From contig JAPYMA010001481.1 of NCBI GenBank assembly GCA_035041965.1, forward strand, positions 186,001 through 250,000: 64,000 nt of DNA, read 5' to 3'. Of the stretch, positions 1 to 13,620 are shown piece by piece. Positions within the stretch are counted from its first letter, which is position 1. Every line of letters starts with the position of its first letter. This stretch comes from Anisakis pegreffii. Its lineage: Eukaryota > Nematoda > Chromadorea > Rhabditida > Anisakidae. The notes under the pieces were generated by a model. The model searched no databases. It was not told where the DNA came from and saw nothing but the letters and a program-made list of their open reading frames with translations. A program made the position numbers and the translations under genes.

Positions 1-1846
1 AAGAGTTACTGTTGTCTGGACAATTCCGCGAGAAAACAGCACTCACTGGGTCCATAAAATGTAAATACAATCAAATCAGAGGCTGCTCCAATCAAAAAAG
101 CACGCACGCAACAACTCTACGTTTACATCAATCACAGTTTAAACATCAACGTAAAACTTCTTCATTTGAAAGAAGATACAGCTTATTACACACTTCATAA
201 ATACGACGACTGGCTACCATATCGCCGCATCCAATCAATGTTCACTACTTCAAATACGATACGATTACAGCTGTCTGCAAGCAAGGCTATCACTTGCATA
301 CTTCTGACTTATTCAAAGAAACAAACAAATAAATGTATGGTATGGTAGGGTGTAGTGAGTGCATAACAAAAAACGAGCATGAACCTAATTAATTACCCAC
401 TCAATACCTTTCCTTTCCCTACTGCATCTGTTCCTAACGACGATAATACAACAACAACAACAACAACAGTTGACTATCCACAGAACTACTAACTGCATAA
501 CACAAATAAACCAAATAAGCGAACAAATCAATCAATCAATGAGTTAATTAATACAAGAAAACTATTTATTGGTGCCAGCTTTCCGCTGCTTACTTACGTT
601 CCAATGGAAACACACAAATAAACATCTTGAACTTTAAGCACTTCAGCATTCAACTTCTACCGTTTGTTTCATCATCTGTCTTACAGTTAGTTTTCTTCTT
701 CCCCTCTCGTGCTCACCTTCCTGTTCATTTAATTACAACAGCTATCTATGCACTACGCACAAACTCGTCATCAATTCACTCCTTGCTCATCAAATAACCA
801 GCAAAAGTTGTTCCACTCAACAATCACAGACACTAACCTAACCATAAACAATCAAACAAATCCATCGAAAAACAATCCTGCTACTACTGCAGCAAGCGCT
901 ATTATAAGCAGCAAAAAATGCAGTTCATTCCTCACAGAGCACACAAAACAATGTGTATCGATAGACTTAAACCCTACAACAAAAGCCGCATATGGCTGCT
1001 ACGTTCGCATATACTTATTATACTTACACATAAACAACTCCATTCATAGACGAACCAGCAAACAAACAAAAACAGCACAAAGATGACATAAAACGATCAC
1101 ACTTATAGGAAGATAATCACACGTCCATAGTCTGTTCTATTTGCAAACTTATAACACATACTTTCATCACGTGCTTCTGGTAAAATGAGAGCACGGCATG
1201 AAAATTTACAACGTAATGATATTGTTATTAGCATTTTGCAAACCATATTTATCGGATAACGTAGGCAAATAGTTGCAACATAACAACAGATATATACCGC
1301 TAATTCATCGCCGAGTATCAAAACATGAGCACAAAACACACATCGGTCACATGCTAACGATAAGTTACATTAAGTTACGTGTTCCCTGTGTTGTGCTCAT
1401 TCACTCACTTTCATGTGATTCGAAATAAGATAATAACAAAGCTGGCTGACTACTGCTGCCTCATGGATATGACATAATCTTGTTGTTAATCTTGCTCATT
1501 TTATGCCATTATATTTGTGTGCTTGTGCATTTTGGATATGATATCCGTAGTCTGCTGCTTAACTGAAACTTTCACTAGCATATCGAACATACACTACATC
1601 CAATATATCAATCGGCTTTCTCGTATCGTATCCAATAATGCAGACATGTACAAATATATACGCTTAACGGCTTATTCGAATAATACTCTCAAGTGTACGT
1701 ATTCTCCTGGAATGCACTTTAATTCAATGCTTTCACGTGAATGCTCCTATGTTCCTCTCCAATCCGCTCAAAGTATTCTAAATCTAGCACCATTCATCCA
1801 CCCAATATCCTGTCCGTCAATTCCCGCCATTCTCAATCCGACAGAA

Positions 1847-1848
<2 letters not shown>

Positions 1849-1936
<88 letters not shown>

Positions 1937-1941
1937 TATAC
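1849..1941. repeat. (TA)n microsatellite
   Basis: An uninterrupted TA run of about 80 bases, followed by a short CATATATATACA tail. Two overlapping plus-strand open frames that read Ile-Tyr repeats through it are artefacts of the repeat. Confidence 0.97.
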
Positions 1942-4051
1942 ACGTCTCTATCGCTTTATCGGATCTGGCATTACTTCAAGTACGTTTTCATCTCTACCTA
2001 TCTGTCTGTCTATTTATCCTTCTCTACACACATCTTATTTTGATTGATGCTCATTTCTTACACAAACTTCATTTCTGTTTCGAAATTACCGTTCTCAATG
2101 TTTTAGTTAATTCGATATTTGATAGATGAATAGAAAAATAAATGGCTCAGAAGTCCACAGGAGAGAATCAGAAGTAGAATAAATCTGAGATTATAAGAAA
2201 ATGAAACAGAAAGGTACGAGTACCATCATTTGATGATCCGTTCACTTCATCCCTCCTACTAAAGGAAATAAAAACAACAATAAAATTATTCTAATTAGTG
2301 AATGATCGCTACACTTCCAAAAATTTATCATAATTATTTTGACTATTCATAATACACATTATCAGTTACCGTTGTCATTCCTGCGAAGTTAAACTGCCTT
2401 ATGTATAACATCTACGACCAATACCGCTAATCAATAAAACACAAGTGTAAAATAAGCACTACATTATAAAAACATTCTAGAACGATTAAGTATAAATTAC
2501 AGATCAATGTATAAAATTTGTTGACAAACACCGTCTTTTTACAACAAAAACCTTATCAGTAATCACCATAAAAGTTATGCAATCAACCTAAAGGTTGTAA
2601 AGAAATTTTTCTTTAAAGACGCCTCCATAATGCGATTAATGAATGAGGCGTCAATTCATATCATAAAATAAATGTGTACCATATTACAGCTCTCTCGTGA
2701 CTTTAATAGTCTACAAAAAATAACTTCATAAAATGACAATCCAACTTTCATTCTAATCACTCACTATTATCGATGATAATTCCTTAAAAGCACACATTTA
2801 TAAATCACAGCTGAACTCGTACTCCCCTCCTACTTATCCGTATTATTCACAAGGATAATGACACCACAAAAATAAACTACATTGCACACATTCTCCAGGC
2901 CGACCGATTGCTCATGACCACCACTAAAATATCGGCGTGGTTCGCTTCAATAGTACATCACAAAATCTTTCACGATGTAAATACTCAAATTTATTCTATT
3001 GCTCGATGAATAATGCTCAGTTCAAAAGCTCGACTTTCACCTCGCCAAAAAATGACAAACAAGTAAAGAAGACAGTAACATACTACACATGTAGATGATG
3101 CAATTATTTCTATATTGGCAACATCCTCATAAATCCGAAAACATTCTTTCGATTGCCGCGAAACCTCAGAAATGACTCATCACACTCCACCGCAATCAAA
3201 CAATCAAGTTAATGCTCTGAAGGAGAAATGACATGCATGAATCATCTACTCGAAATGTCAATGTATAATCAATATCCAACAAAGATATATGCAAACCCAT
3301 TACCTTACCTAACTAAATCCAAATGACTGCGAAATGGATACCATACTCAGTGAGCTTTCAACTGGATTTTATTCCTACTCAATTTGAGTACGCTTTTTTA
3401 ACAGAGCAAAAAGAGAAATTCACCGATGAAATAATCAATCGAATCGCAGAAAGAAAAATCAAAATTGAAAAGAATCACTATATTTCAACAAAATCCTTAA
3501 CAACGGATGGAACACGTGAGCAACGAATCAAAAGTTGATCACTTACAATTAGTCACACCGTGCGAGAAGAAACTATGACAACCGAAAAACGAATTGCTGC
3601 AAAACTTCGGAATGAATAGGCGATAAGATCAGAAAAAACTGCAGCACAAATGCTGGATGAAAATCACGAAGTTTGAGGAGTAGACGAATTATATTGACTG
3701 ACCAAATTTCCATTAAGAACTTAACCAAAACAACAGAAAATTTCACACCATTAGCAATGATGCTGCAACTTCGCGTATACTCATCAAAAATATTTTCATC
3801 GAAATTTTTTCGAATATTCTTTTAGGTGAAGAAAAACTACGCCACGTTCTGACTGACTATGACAAGTGAAGAAGGCTTACGCTCAGCCAAACAAGAGTCT
3901 CTGTGTTTGCTCGCTCGCACAATAAAAGTGACAACGGAAACAAGCAAGATGGCAGATGGATATCACCTTTAGGACAACATCTAGCAATTACAATGTTATT
4001 ACCAGATAAAAATGCTGCTGCCGACAACATTGAAAATATGACGACTGCCCT

Positions 4052-4158
4052 AATGCAAAGCAACCGTAACGATTGTATGATTATGATTAATGACATGAAG
4101 AAATGCAAAGCAACCGTAACGATTCGTTCCATGATTATGATTAATGACATGAAGAAAT
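4052..4158. repeat. Tandem duplication, two units of about 50-57 bp
   Basis: The segment starting AATGCAAAGCAACCGTAACG and ending ATTAATGACATGAAGAA occurs twice in direct tandem, at about 4052-4101 and 4102-4158. The second unit differs mainly by a short insertion after AACGATT. The high identity implies a recent local duplication. No coding role is evident, although a plus frame is open across both units. Confidence 0.9.
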
Positions 4159-5708
4159 CAAATTGAAAACTATTTGATGCTATTGCACAAATAATGATCA
4201 CCACCACAACAAAAGCGAATGTATTTGCAGAGTGGAATAGAACGGACGGCCAATGTTACAGCAAGAATATGTGTTGTTGCGTTACGCTATTCACACCTTT
4301 CCGATTACACAATGCAAAAAATTTTTTGCGATGAATAATTTTGATACACAAATAAATCAATATGTAATTGTTTGATGATTGCAAAACCTGTTGCTTCATA
4401 TTTCATCAGATAATTGAATTTACGAATGAATTCTATGTGACGACCACTGCATGAAATTAGACTATGCTGCAAACAAAAATCACAATCAAAAGAATTCTGG
4501 TAATAATAATAATAATAATTGTACACGACAACATCGGCGATAACCATAAAATTAATAACATATTGATAACAATAATAATAACGAACCAGCCTATTTATGA
4601 AGATCCGCACATGTTATATTCTTGGTAAACAGACCAAGAAATCCAATTTCATGCGATGACAATAAGTAAACATATTCCACTTGTCAAAAATAAAAATTTC
4701 ACTGAGCAAATCCAATCAACCAACCATCCGAAAGATTTCCATTCATAGAAAAATCACCTAACGATTTACTACACAACTAACAACTCGGTGATTGATTGGA
4801 TGTGTGTAATTATACGTGAATCTGAACTTATTGGCAGATCGGGAAACAAACGGATGGAGAGCAAATAAAAACTCGACTGATCAAGATCAATCACACTAAC
4901 CTACCACTATCCACTAGAGAGTTAGTTGCAATTGGCTTTGAGAAGGAGCCACTGATGAGATATTTTCGCATTTGCACGACACGATACACACAGGATATCG
5001 ATTACGACAATGTGATCAATGATCAGATAAATAAACAAAAATGAAGATTAATCGTTAGAATGATATGAAATGCAGTAGTCGAATGAATACAGCCAGCATC
5101 CATCTATCCATCCGCATCAGAGCTTTCCCGCTGACATGCACACGTTTAACATGTATTCAACCCTTCATCATCAAACAATGCCAAATTCTATTTTCGTTAT
5201 ATATCAGTCATATTCTTCTACACGTATATTAACGACACGATCACATTATGTTTGTATTCATATGTTTATAAATGTGGTGTATTATTTCATCCATCAACCA
5301 TGTAGTCTCCGAGCAGAAGAGAAGCAAAGATACACAGATGCAACTGATAAATGAATGATATAATCGTTTGTTGCTCTTATAACATTCCCGTCTCATATTC
5401 ATTCCATAAAAGAAATAAACATTTAAAAAAGATTTCAAACGACAACTCTTTTGAGAAAAGGATTAAAGAGAGAGACAAAAAGGTATAGTGTAGGCAAACC
5501 ACGTTGAATGGTGACGTTCGAGTGGATGAAGTGGTAAGAAATACGCTTGAAATGAAGAGTATCGAATGACTAAAATCATTCGATGACAACAATGTGTAGC
5601 GCATAACATAACACAATAGTCGTCAGTCAATTCATCGATAAAACACATATGTACGTCTCTCATCTCTCTTCGTGCTGCACCAGCAGCAGCATATCCAATC
5701 GCACTCAC

Positions 5709-5739
5709 TCGCTGCATTGTTCATTGAATTGGAATTGGC
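5709..5739 (-). other. Possible small N/S-rich exon (unassigned)
   Basis: On the minus strand, a TTGAG acceptor-like site at 5741-5740 is followed by a 31-nt open segment reading A-N-S-N-S-M-N-N-A-A. It ends at a strong GTGAGT donor (5708-5703). The composition would suit the low-complexity C-terminal part of an AF10-type protein, and the strand matches the zfp-1-like gene. The exon is very short and nothing else supports it. Confidence 0.15.
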
Positions 5740-7728
5740 CTCAATCCAACCAACCAAACACTACGATTATTCATTCATTTAACCCATCATCGATAAACTC
5801 TCATAAGAGCACTACTACGTTGTATACACAAACAACACATGCATCTTTGTATGTATACGCACACATCACTCTTCTTATGCAAACAACACATAAATCCTTC
5901 GAGTATGAATAATCGATTTTGTGAATAATCAATAAACTGCATTAACGATACTTACGGCTAGCTGCATATTTATACCACGTCCTTGTGCGATACGTACGTA
6001 AACTTTCACATCTGAACACGCAAATAGCGTTTAAAAATTCACCAAAGGCATTCTTCATTCTTCATTCGTTCAATTTATCCTTCTTTTTGCATCGTTTCAA
6101 CGCATTTTAATCGTTCGATCATGCTTATTCTTCATACGAAAAGCAAAGCATTACCTTGCAATACTATTCAAAAAATGCGTATATACACATATCGTGTACA
6201 ACAATAAGCACCATAATCAAATGAATTTTATGCTATGCAGGCAGCAGCAGCAATGCTCCAATAGATTCATACCCCCTCCCTCAAGTCAACCAGCAAAAAC
6301 GATGATGCCATTCATTCATCATCACAATAAAATAGAACCCTATTCTCCCATGAGCAGCATGCCATTCTATTTATCACATCATTCATTCCAATCAATTTCA
6401 TGCATGCACTTTATGCGTATACAATAATCCAACCTCTCATTCCCACCCTACACGTTCCCATTCAAACTCGTACATCAATCCATCCATCCACACAATTATA
6501 TGCACAATCCTGCCAAATAACATTTTCAGTACCAATGCAATACGATGAATAACCGAATCAATTTATACACAACCAACGAATCAAAACCGATATTCTCTCC
6601 CCAAAAATCACATAATATTGTTTTTCAACTGAACCTGATACGCACTCACATTAATGCTACATTGCTAAAATTATTTTGCACCGTCCCCCACGCTTTTATT
6701 CTTTTCACCTTAATTCATTCTCCTCGTGACAATCGACGTTTTTATCCACCACAAAACATCGATCAAATGTGAGGTCGACCATTATAACAGCCATTACCTT
6801 ACTGTAGCACTTCCTCCATCATTATAACTACTATTATTATCGTCATCGTCATAACCTCCTCCAAATAATAACACTAACCTCTAATTCTCCCACATTATTA
6901 GATAATAAATCTACCTAACAACCTATCAGTCAATCAATCAATAATAATCGTAATACATTAATATAACACAGTCATGGGAAATATACTATAAAACAAATGT
7001 TTCATGCAAAAACACTTACACATACCCCTATATTACAAACCAAACTGTGACCTATAGCCTTCTGTCCATGCTCACGCACTCTATCAAATAGCATCGACTT
7101 GATACAATCATCATTATCTTCTAGCTCGTGAACGATTCAACAATCGAATACGTTCATTCCAGTGCCAAATACTTGTTCAATTTTAACCGTTCACTCACTC
7201 TCATTTATTGATTTCCAACGAACACCATATCATATTTCCCGAATGTTTATAAGTTGCACAAAACAACTGCTCAGCGAAAAACCGAATGAATGCCATTAAA
7301 AAAACGATCATCTCTCACTCATTTCATTTCGTATTATTTTCTTTCATTGCTTTTCGTTTATTATTCAACATCAAATTTCATTCCATTTATTCTCTCATTT
7401 TTGAACGATACGGCAAATGATTTCTAATTCAATCATCATCATCATCATTTCGTTTGCTCATCGTTTCATTCGTTCGTTCACTTCGGCGTGTTTATAGCAA
7501 AAAAAGCAAAAAAAAAAACACGAACGAATGAACAAATAAATGCATAATTTCAAATCGAAAATAATTCTTCAAAGAATATATTTGCCAAAATCCTTTATAA
7601 GTGGTGTTTGGTATATTACATGCTGATGCCGTTAGGGGAACAGAACCAATGTGGTGAACTGACGACACGCATGGAAATGCGATCAGATCACTCCAACGAA
7701 ATATTGCATCATGAAATATTGCAGAGCA

Positions 7729-7754
7729 CGTCCGTCCGTCCGTCCGTCCGTCCG
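7729..7754. repeat. (CGTC)n microsatellite
   Basis: About six and a half perfect copies of CGTC, locally GC-rich in an AT-rich neighbourhood. Confidence 0.95.
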
Positions 7755-10700
7755 CTCAATCAAATTTAATGCCATCAATCAGAACACATCATCTTGCACC
7801 TATACTTGCTCATCTCACAGCCAACCGTAAATATGAATTTATCACGGACAATATCCGCGCAACACTAAAAACACCGCTTGACATATACTGCCTCTCTACG
7901 AATACGTCATCCTCTTCATCATTACAATCACGGTCATTATCACCATCGCTATCAAAACCTAAACCATTCATACTTTAATCACTAGCACGCACTACCACTC
8001 CAACGCCACAAAAAACGTCCGTCCATTCATACACTCATATTCCATTTCTTATTCCGTATAAAAATACATCATCACTCAACAAAATACAACGAACATCGTA
8101 CTCGAAAATGTGTGCTGTCCAGTCAATTGAATTGTTATTAGGTGCTCTCAAATTACGTTTACTGTACAAATTTGTGCAAATTTTAGGAAAAAGAAATCGA
8201 ACGAACGGAACTTTTCTCTACTCCAATCACGAGTAATATTTGAAAATAGCAAAATCTCAACAAAAAAAAAAAAAAACAAGTTGAAATGAAATTTTCAATA
8301 TTGACAACGCATATTGAACAGTTGTTCTGAGTGCTATTAGTGAAACAAGAAAGATGGAAAGACAGAAACAATACAGAGGCATTATACCAAATTTCAGAAC
8401 ATAACAAATACAAAAGCAAAAACAATTTTTGGATGGAAATAAATAAATTTATTTCATTTCATCTTAATTCTTCGAATTGAATCTTTTTTCAATCTCCCTG
8501 TCTTCGCGCCCTCTCAAAACACTCCCTTCTAAAATTCTCAATTTCCGTACCTCTTCCAATCGAACACAATTTCTCAAAACCCTCTCTTCTCATGTCAAAA
8601 ATGCAGATGTATTATTTAATGCAGAAAGAACATTTTATATAAAACAAACTGCCATCAATAAATTACGTTCAGCCGTCCAACACAAGCCCTCTTCTCTCCT
8701 TCAGTCGTCAATTTTCTTTCCCGGAAAAAAACACTCAATAACTGCGTGCACTCTCCGCTTCTGCATTCTCATCTATTCCCACCATCTCTGATTTATCTGT
8801 TTTTTGTTTGCTCGTTTTCCATTTGCAATAAATGAAAATTATTACTACACATCGATTCAACATTTGGCGAACAACAACAAAATCAATTCAATTCCCTTCG
8901 AATAAAATCAGAGAGTTGAACGAATAAATGAATGAATGCCATTCGCAACCATAATGATAAGAGCAACGAAAAGATCTATTTGCTCTGTCTCTGTTCTCAC
9001 TGAGGAAACAATCGCATCGCAACGCAACACAATCGAGGGACACAAGTAATAAAACAACTAAGATGTGAGCTAAGGTACAACATATGCACAGAGAAAGCAA
9101 AAAAAGGATTAAATTATTTTTGTTCCTTTCAGGTGAACTGATCACATGACGGATGGATGGATGAATGGACGGATGGGCTATTACATTATTTACACACAAA
9201 CACACATACATACATACAATACGTAACAAATGAAATGAAATATGTTTAAGCAAACAAATGGAATGATATTGAATGAAATTACTATATAATATATGTACAC
9301 GTATGTATACAATCAGTCCGTGATTCAAACAATCAATAATCGATAATCAAGATGCACATTGGTGCTGAGGCTGTTGATGAACGCTTTGCAGCGATCAACT
9401 GTTACGATATTAATTTTCATTTGTATTACTAAACAACTCGAATTGTGAACGTAAGCAGTACTAACCGTATCGATGGGAACGACAATAAATCATCTCTGGT
9501 TACGCTCATAAAACTATCATGTTCAACAAATAACTCTCTCATCCATCACGGCCGATTGATTCAATAAAATATAATGCTATGTGACACTTTGATGACGTAC
9601 GTCAAAGCGTATTTCAATCATATGTCTTTATCAGGTTTATGATAGCATCTACGTATGATATGATACATCACATTATCAAAACTTCTGTCGCATGAACATT
9701 TTTCATTTTCTTACTTGTAGTGCCAACTGACTGATGATGACTCACTATTATAAATTTACTGCTGCCACATGAATCACTTCAAAAAATTATTTATGAGCGT
9801 TAACGGTGGAGATAAAGTTCGTGGAAATGGGCGCTTGCAAAAGCTATCGAATGCTTGAATATGTTGAATGATGCGTCGACTATGCTTGATGATAAAGAAC
9901 GATCAGCGTAATGTTTAATGATTACACACACACAGAGACAAGCAAGCATTCATGTAGAATTATGAGTTATTACTATTGCTGATGGAGTAATTGAATAGGT
10001 GGGTAAATTTATGAAAACGCTGATAAATTTATGAATATGCCAATAAACAGATGCGTTCTGGACAATATGATCAACGCGGGCGAATTCAGCACAGCAACCG
10101 AAAGAATGCGCCATCGCTTTTGCACCAACCATCAAAAACTCTCATTTTTCGTTGACGGCAAAAAAAGCGGAGCAATATTGAGATGATGAGTCATCGAAGT
10201 TGAAGAACGCAATAATAACATTGCTGATTTCGTGAAGGGCAGCGCATTTTGCTCCTCCTTTTTTTTTCGAAATTTCCAATCACACAAAACAAAATGAATT
10301 GAACTGTTGTTAAAATTCTTACATATAAACAACACTCATCAACACTGTTAATTTGCGTTATTCGCATTCGTTCCAGTATCATCAATGAATGCACTATGTA
10401 AAACGTAGTTAAACGAAATAAATCGACGACGATAAAAGGACAATAATAATATCGTCACATAACCAACCAACAGAAATTATTTCAATGATGTAACATATAC
10501 ACACATACACACAAAACTTGTTTGCTTCACTTATGAACACATAAATAAATAAATACTTCAAATATTAATTCTAAAAGTTTCTGATATTTTACATTCAAAA
10601 TTTTCGAAATGTCACACACACACAACTTTGTGTCAATATTATTACCCAAATGCTACTGCGCAATTTATGAATCAATCGAAAAAAGTTTCTATTCATCACA

Positions 10701-13620
10701 AAATTCAGTTCCCTTCAAAATGGTTGAAAGAAGTTTGCAAATAAACGGCGCCGCAACAAACAAATAAACAATTCACTCATCTAGGTACTTATCTCCGTTC
10801 ACTACCTATGCACATTAATTGTCAAAAGTGTCTATCGATGTTCACTTCACAGTTCATTCTTTGAAATATACCACTGTCCAAGTGTTCACAACACGATAAA
10901 AATCAGTAAATCAATTCAAATCACCCCACTTTTACACTGCTGTTCTCTCTCTTACTACCATATGCTAATAAAAACGTTTCGTTCGTTCATCGAATGAGGA
11001 ATCCTTTCCCTGTTCCATCCATCTCACTGCAATACAACAACAACAAACACACCGCTAACCAACAACCAATAATTCTGCAACACTCATAATAATAACAATA
11101 AATAAACGATATAGCCTCGGGGTACTACTCATTCATACATCTGTTAACTGCCAACTGCGATCCAGCTTCAATCTTTCATCTCTTCCCTCATCAAATCATA
11201 TCATATGTCTACTTCTCCTTCATCCCACTTAACTATTCATTCGCCTATCCCTTAACTCAATCAATCACTTACTAATTACACTACTCATTCCACTCACCTC
11301 TCTCATTCAATATCAACAACAAACAATATTCGTTCTATTTCATTTAATATTTTCCATCAATTTTCAATCTTCCTCAATACAAAATGTCTAAATCAAACTA
11401 AAAATTGCAGTCAATCATTCAGCACTCCCATAAGTAATTACAGATGCAATTACCCACATCTACCATAACACCACTAAAATTTCATCAGTCAATTATCTGT
11501 ACAAAATACATACCAGAGTCAGTCATTCGCTCTCGCAAAAAAAGATCTCTCATTTTAATCAGACAGACATCGATGCAGTGAAATACCATGCACACACCAA
11601 TCGATGCAACAGGAATGTGCTTTGTTTCACAGCAACCGATTACGATAATTGAACACATTAAAATAACAAACAAACAAACAACACATAAATATGTCAAAAA
11701 ATGAACTAACTGATACTGTAGTGCAAAAAACATCTATCTATCTATCTCATCAGTCAGGTGATTAATTGAATGAATGAAATGAATCAAACGAATAAAATTA
11801 CAATCGTCGTCACCATCTCCATCAAGCAACCATTTATATCTCTCTTCTCATTGTCATCCCAATAAATTTTCAATGAAAAAACGAACAGAAAAGTGATTCT
11901 GACACTTGCTTTCTCTTTAAAAAACTCAACATTTTCCTTGGATCCACTATCATTTTTCGACGATGAATGACTGGACGAACGAACGAACGAATGAATGAAT
12001 ATTCAACAAACCAAATCAAATTTCGAATGCCCTCCATTACGGAACATAAAGAAGATGCTCTTCTGGAATCGATCACACAAAGAAGTGGATGCACAACACA
12101 AAGAGGAATAATGCACTCTAGAACACAAAAACAACCACATAAAGAGTTCTCAGAACGAAAGTCGACTATAAGAGATATATTTATCAAAAGGAGAAGCGCT
12201 AAACACAATCGTCAACAAGAGGCTGTCGTCTGCAATCGACAAAATACGTAAACGATCAATAAATGGATGGCATCGAAGCGTACCAAACGAAACAACGAAT
12301 GAAATGTGAATAAAAGATGAAATGAGAACGATAAAAAAGACGACGCAGTCGAAGGGAACAAAAAGGAATTGATCGAAGTATGCTGAAAAGAATTTGAAGA
12401 ATAACGACGGCTGAACGTATGAATCAATGCAAAATTTTTTCTGTGTTAAGTGTACGCATAAACAGATGCTGTGAACGGTGAACAAAACTGAGACTGAATT
12501 AATAATCAGATCGCAATGAATTTATGATTACGATGATAAGTGGATAATGGATTTTTATTAGATATATTCGTCGTTTTGAATAATAATAATAATAATAACG
12601 ATAATAATATCCAGGAACCAATCAAACAATCAATCAGATTGCAAGCAAACAAAACCAACAACAGTTAGAGTATGACTGAGTAAAATCAAAATCAAAATCA
12701 TACTCCTCCATGTGATACACAACCAGTCTGTGTGTGAATGCAATGCGATACGATAGCTGTCACTAGATAGCGAGCGGTTTGATGAGAGTCGATTGCAGAG
12801 ATGTCTGGCGGAAGAGGAAAATTTGTGAACAAAACGCAGAAATATTGCTTGAGATCAAAAAAGGCACTTCACGAATGTGATTGATAGTTCAGAAAAAATT
12901 TGGATGTGGAAAGAGAACGAAAATGTTTCAATGAATAACGAAATTCGTCGAAATTTCAACTGAATTCGCTGCCGCCCCGTTCGCTGTGACCTTCATATCA
13001 CGCAGATGTGAAGAGGAGACATCAAAAAGTGCGAAACATCTCACCGCGCGTTCAAGTCGAAGTGAAATTCTATTTCGCGATCAATCGAACATAAAATTCA
13101 ATGGATGCAATTTAAAACTGATCCGCAAATAATAATAATTATGCGTCATGACAAATATTTATAGCGATGAAAATAAGCGATCTGATGAATTTTCAATTTC
13201 AAAATACAAAAACAGAGGGGTATTTTGCAATGTTTTCTTGCTAATGTTTCCGGATGCACACTTACTCATTGGTGAATAGCAATCGCTTACGCATCTAGAC
13301 GGTACTATGCATGAAATGAGTTGTTGAATAATACAGAACAGTAAGCAATATAACAGTAATAATAACAATTATAATAATAACGATGAATAAAATAATTGTA
13401 ATCATAATAATGACAAAAATAACTGTGACAATGATAAAAATGTTAAGAATAATAGAACATTCGTTCGTATGTTGGAATAAATCAATTCAACAGTAAATAA
13501 ATAAACCAAATAAGTGTAAGTCCCATAGTGAAAAATACAACGCAACACATTAGAACTTTAGATTTTAATGACATGTAGATTTTTTTAAACGAAGAACCAA
13601 TGATGAAATTGCCAACTAAC

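Larger units (their letters stand above)
1..13620. other. Gene-poor stretch, no recognised exon
   Basis: I see no exon with recognisable protein similarity in these 13.6 kb. Open frames here are short and biased to I, Y, H, S and N, as expected from AT-rich simple sequence with many ATTCA/TGAA runs. The zfp-1-like gene to the right runs leftwards and lacks its 3' half, so part of this stretch is probably its introns, late exons and 3' UTR. Weak exon-like pieces with good splice sites occur at about 5709-5739 and about 13272-13314 (both minus), but neither can be tied to a family. Microsatellites and a tandem duplication are listed separately. Confidence 0.6.

Noticed and set aside
1517..2047. 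Two long plus-strand open frames of up to 176 codons
   Set aside because: They owe their length to the (TA)n tract, which reads Ile-Tyr in any frame without stops; the flanks show no protein similarity.
3323..3538. Plus-strand 71-codon frame with a charged C-terminus
   Set aside because: Fairly balanced, but the frame is followed by many stops, no splice sites extend it, and I know no family like it; left out as a gene.
8888..9328. Minus-strand frame of 146 codons
   Set aside because: Composition reflects GGAT/TACA simple repeats (PSIHPSI, MYVCLCV) and no domain is visible.
12150..12485. Overlapping hydrophobic minus-strand frames that might be zfp-1 exons
   Set aside because: No similarity to AF10-type linker or zipper regions, and no acceptor/donor pair in a compatible phase after 13621.
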